7,063 bases of DNA from CAYFJO01 sp964343305. GTDB taxonomy: Bacteria > Planctomycetota > Planctomycetia > Pirellulales > Pirellulaceae. The stretch covers positions 1-7,063 of the forward strand of contig CAYFJO010000531.1 in assembly GCA_964343305.1 (NCBI GenBank). Direction: 5' to 3'. A program made the position numbers and the translations under genes. Position 1 is the first letter of the stretch. The number at the start of each line of letters is the position of its first letter. The notes beneath the pieces were generated by a model that saw only the letters and a program-made list of their open reading frames with translations, searched no databases and was not told where the DNA came from. Shown here one piece after another: positions 5,823 through 7,063 of this stretch.

Positions 5823-7063
5823 ATGGTGCGTGTGAAGAATCTCGGATTGATTTTCTTGTTGCTGGGACTGCCGTCAGGGGCCGCGTTGGGGGAAGATCTC
5901 CGTGTCGGTGCGGCGGCCGTGAATGTCGAGGCGGATGATTCGATGGTCGTGGCGGGCAGCATTCTGCCGCGCTTTGCCAAAGGACAGGAAGGACAATTGC
6001 GAGCCGTCGCCGTGGTGATCGAAAAACCAACCGTTGCGAAAGTCGCTATCGTCCAGTGCGATGTGCTGTTCGTTACGCGGCGGATGCTCGATCCGGTCGT
6101 CGCCGAAATAGTAAAGACAACCGGAATCCCCGCCGCGCATATCCTGATCAACGCTACCCACACGCATCACGCCCCCAGCACAGCCGTCGTTCATGGTTAT
6201 GGACGGGACGAAGTGTTCTGCGAGCGGGTGCAGCGCGCAATTGTCTCCGCGGTTCAGGATGCGAACAAAAAACTCGCGGGCGGCGATGCCACGTTCTCGT
6301 TTCATCTCGGCAAGGAGGACACGGTTGGGGCCAACAGCCGGTTGCTGATGTCGGACGGGAAGATCCGCTGGATTGGATCAACAGACGGCGCCGTCCGTCC
6401 GACGGGGCCGTTTGATCCGCAGCTCCCTGTACTTGCGTTTCACGGTGCTGACTGGAAACTGCGGGCGCTGATCTACAACCATTCCACTCATACGATTGGA
6501 ACGCGCCGCGGCAATGTTCGTTCGCCCAGTTTCTACGGACTGGCTGCCCAAGAACTGGAACAGGAACTGGGCGGTGTGGTCTCGTTTCTGGAAGGCGCTT
6601 CGGGGTCGACGCACAACATCAACCGCGTGGCGACAGGCGAGGCCGTGAACCGCTTCAAGTCAGCCATCAAGGACACGTTGAAGAAAGCCGAACCGCGACC
6701 GGTGAATCGATTGGTGGCGATCAAACGCCGTTTCACGTTCAACGTACGCACCTTCGACGAAGCGGTGGAAGATGAGAAAGTCGTCTCGTATTGCCGCAAG
6801 CACGCCGGATCGCGGGCCGAGTCGTTCATTGCCGTCTTCCGCGACATGCGCAAGAAGTTGAAACCGCAGCAGGGTCAACAACGCGAAACGTGGCTGCAGG
6901 TGATGATTGTCGGCAACGTGGCGATCGTCGGTGTGCCGGCCGAGTACTTCACCGGTCTGGGCATCGACATCAAGAAGCGTTCACCGCTGAAGTACACCTA
7001 CATCGCGGAGCTGGCCAATGACTGGATCGGCTATCTGCCCGACCGCAAAGCACACACACTGGG
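5823..7063 (+). CDS. Neutral/alkaline ceramidase-like secreted hydrolase, 3' end outside the window
   Basis: 413 codons are visible and the frame is open at the window end. The protein resembles the N-terminal domain of neutral/alkaline non-lysosomal ceramidases (PF04734 type), zinc amidases that release fatty acid from ceramide. Numbering from the ATG at 5823: a signal peptide (hydrophobic 8-19, probable cut after A-L-G 23), the metal motif THTHHAP (112-118, H113/H115), a second histidine pair in YNHSTH (H220/H223), PAEYF with E374, and IGYLPD with Y404. These match the His, His, Glu, Tyr zinc ligands of the family. The loop holding the catalytic serine reads EGASGSTHN (257-265) instead of the GDVSPN of true ceramidases, so ceramide hydrolysis is unproven. 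The AAGGA at 5819-5823 is too close to the ATG but is spaced eight bases from an in-frame GTG at 5832-5834, which may be the real start. It probably shares an operon with the upstream sulfatase. Confidence 0.88.
   Translation, partial: MVRVKNLGLIFLLLGLPSGAALGEDLRVGAAAVNVEADDSMVVAGSILPRFAKGQEGQLRAVAVVIEKPTVAKVAIVQCDVLFVTRRMLDPVVAEIVKTTGIPAAHILINATHTHHAPSTAVVHGYGRDEVFCERVQRAIVSAVQDANKKLAGGDATFSFHLGKEDTVGANSRLLMSDGKIRWIGSTDGAVRPTGPFDPQLPVLAFHGADWKLRALIYNHSTHTIGTRRGNVRSPSFYGLAAQELEQELGGVVSFLEGASGSTHNINRVATGEAVNRFKSAIKDTLKKAEPRPVNRLVAIKRRFTFNVRTFDEAVEDEKVVSYCRKHAGSRAESFIAVFRDMRKKLKPQQGQQRETWLQVMIVGNVAIVGVPAEYFTGLGIDIKKRSPLKYTYIAELANDWIGYLPDRKAHTL

Noticed and set aside
6056..6415. 119-codon + strand frame within the ceramidase-like gene.
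   Set aside because: Arg-rich out-of-frame shadow; the real frame contains THTHHAP and the other family motifs.
1..7063. CRISPR array or tRNA genes, sought because of the Cas4-like cysteine pattern.
   Set aside because: No regularly spaced direct repeats and no cloverleaf-like segment seen by eye on either strand.

Overview
The window reads like the accessory genome of a Planctomycetota-type bacterium; the related sulfatase-rich Verrucomicrobiota or Lentisphaerota are possible. The evidence is a secreted formylglycine-type sulfatase followed 25 bases later by a secreted neutral-ceramidase-like hydrolase. That pairing, the GC-rich coding and the mixed GTG/ATG starts are common in those phyla. 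The taxonomic call is inference, because no rRNA or marker gene is present.

Positions 1-422 hold no large gene. They contain one arm of a 21-base inverted repeat (68-88), a short decayed stretch resembling the C-terminus of an IS6-type transposase (about 131-223, + strand), and a possible 47-codon ORF on the minus strand (267-410) just downstream of the large gene.

Positions 423-3332 (minus strand) encode the most unusual object here, one uninterrupted protein of up to 969 residues joining three enzymatic modules. The first is a TM0106/COG2251-type RecB-like nuclease with a Cas4-like four-cysteine signature. The second is an RNase H-like DEDD exonuclease domain of the YprB/RNase_H_2 type. 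The third is a complete IS66-type zinc finger plus DDE transposase catalytic domain. Imperfect inverted repeats (19 of 21 bases) at 68-88 and 3992-4012 bracket it and may mark a mobile element of about 3.9 kb. No IS66 TnpA/TnpB partner genes are visible.

Positions 3333-4276 are a decayed intergenic mosaic. A short ORF has a good ribosome binding site and a Tat-like twin-arginine start but ends after 56 residues (3702-3872). The right repeat arm follows, and then a 63-codon reading frame (4050-4241) whose last 40 residues resemble the beta-rich C-terminal tails of planctomycete secreted hydrolases.

Positions 4277-7063 (+ strand) form a probable two-gene operon. It has a 506-residue secreted sulfatase with an excellent ribosome binding site and a GTG start, then a ceramidase-like protein cut off by the window end after 413 residues. 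Together they suggest extracytoplasmic breakdown of sulfated glycans or glycolipids. The operon and the mobile element seem functionally unrelated. Hand-sampled 60-base stretches give about 42% GC inside the transposase gene and about 67% inside the sulfatase gene, consistent with horizontal arrival of the element.
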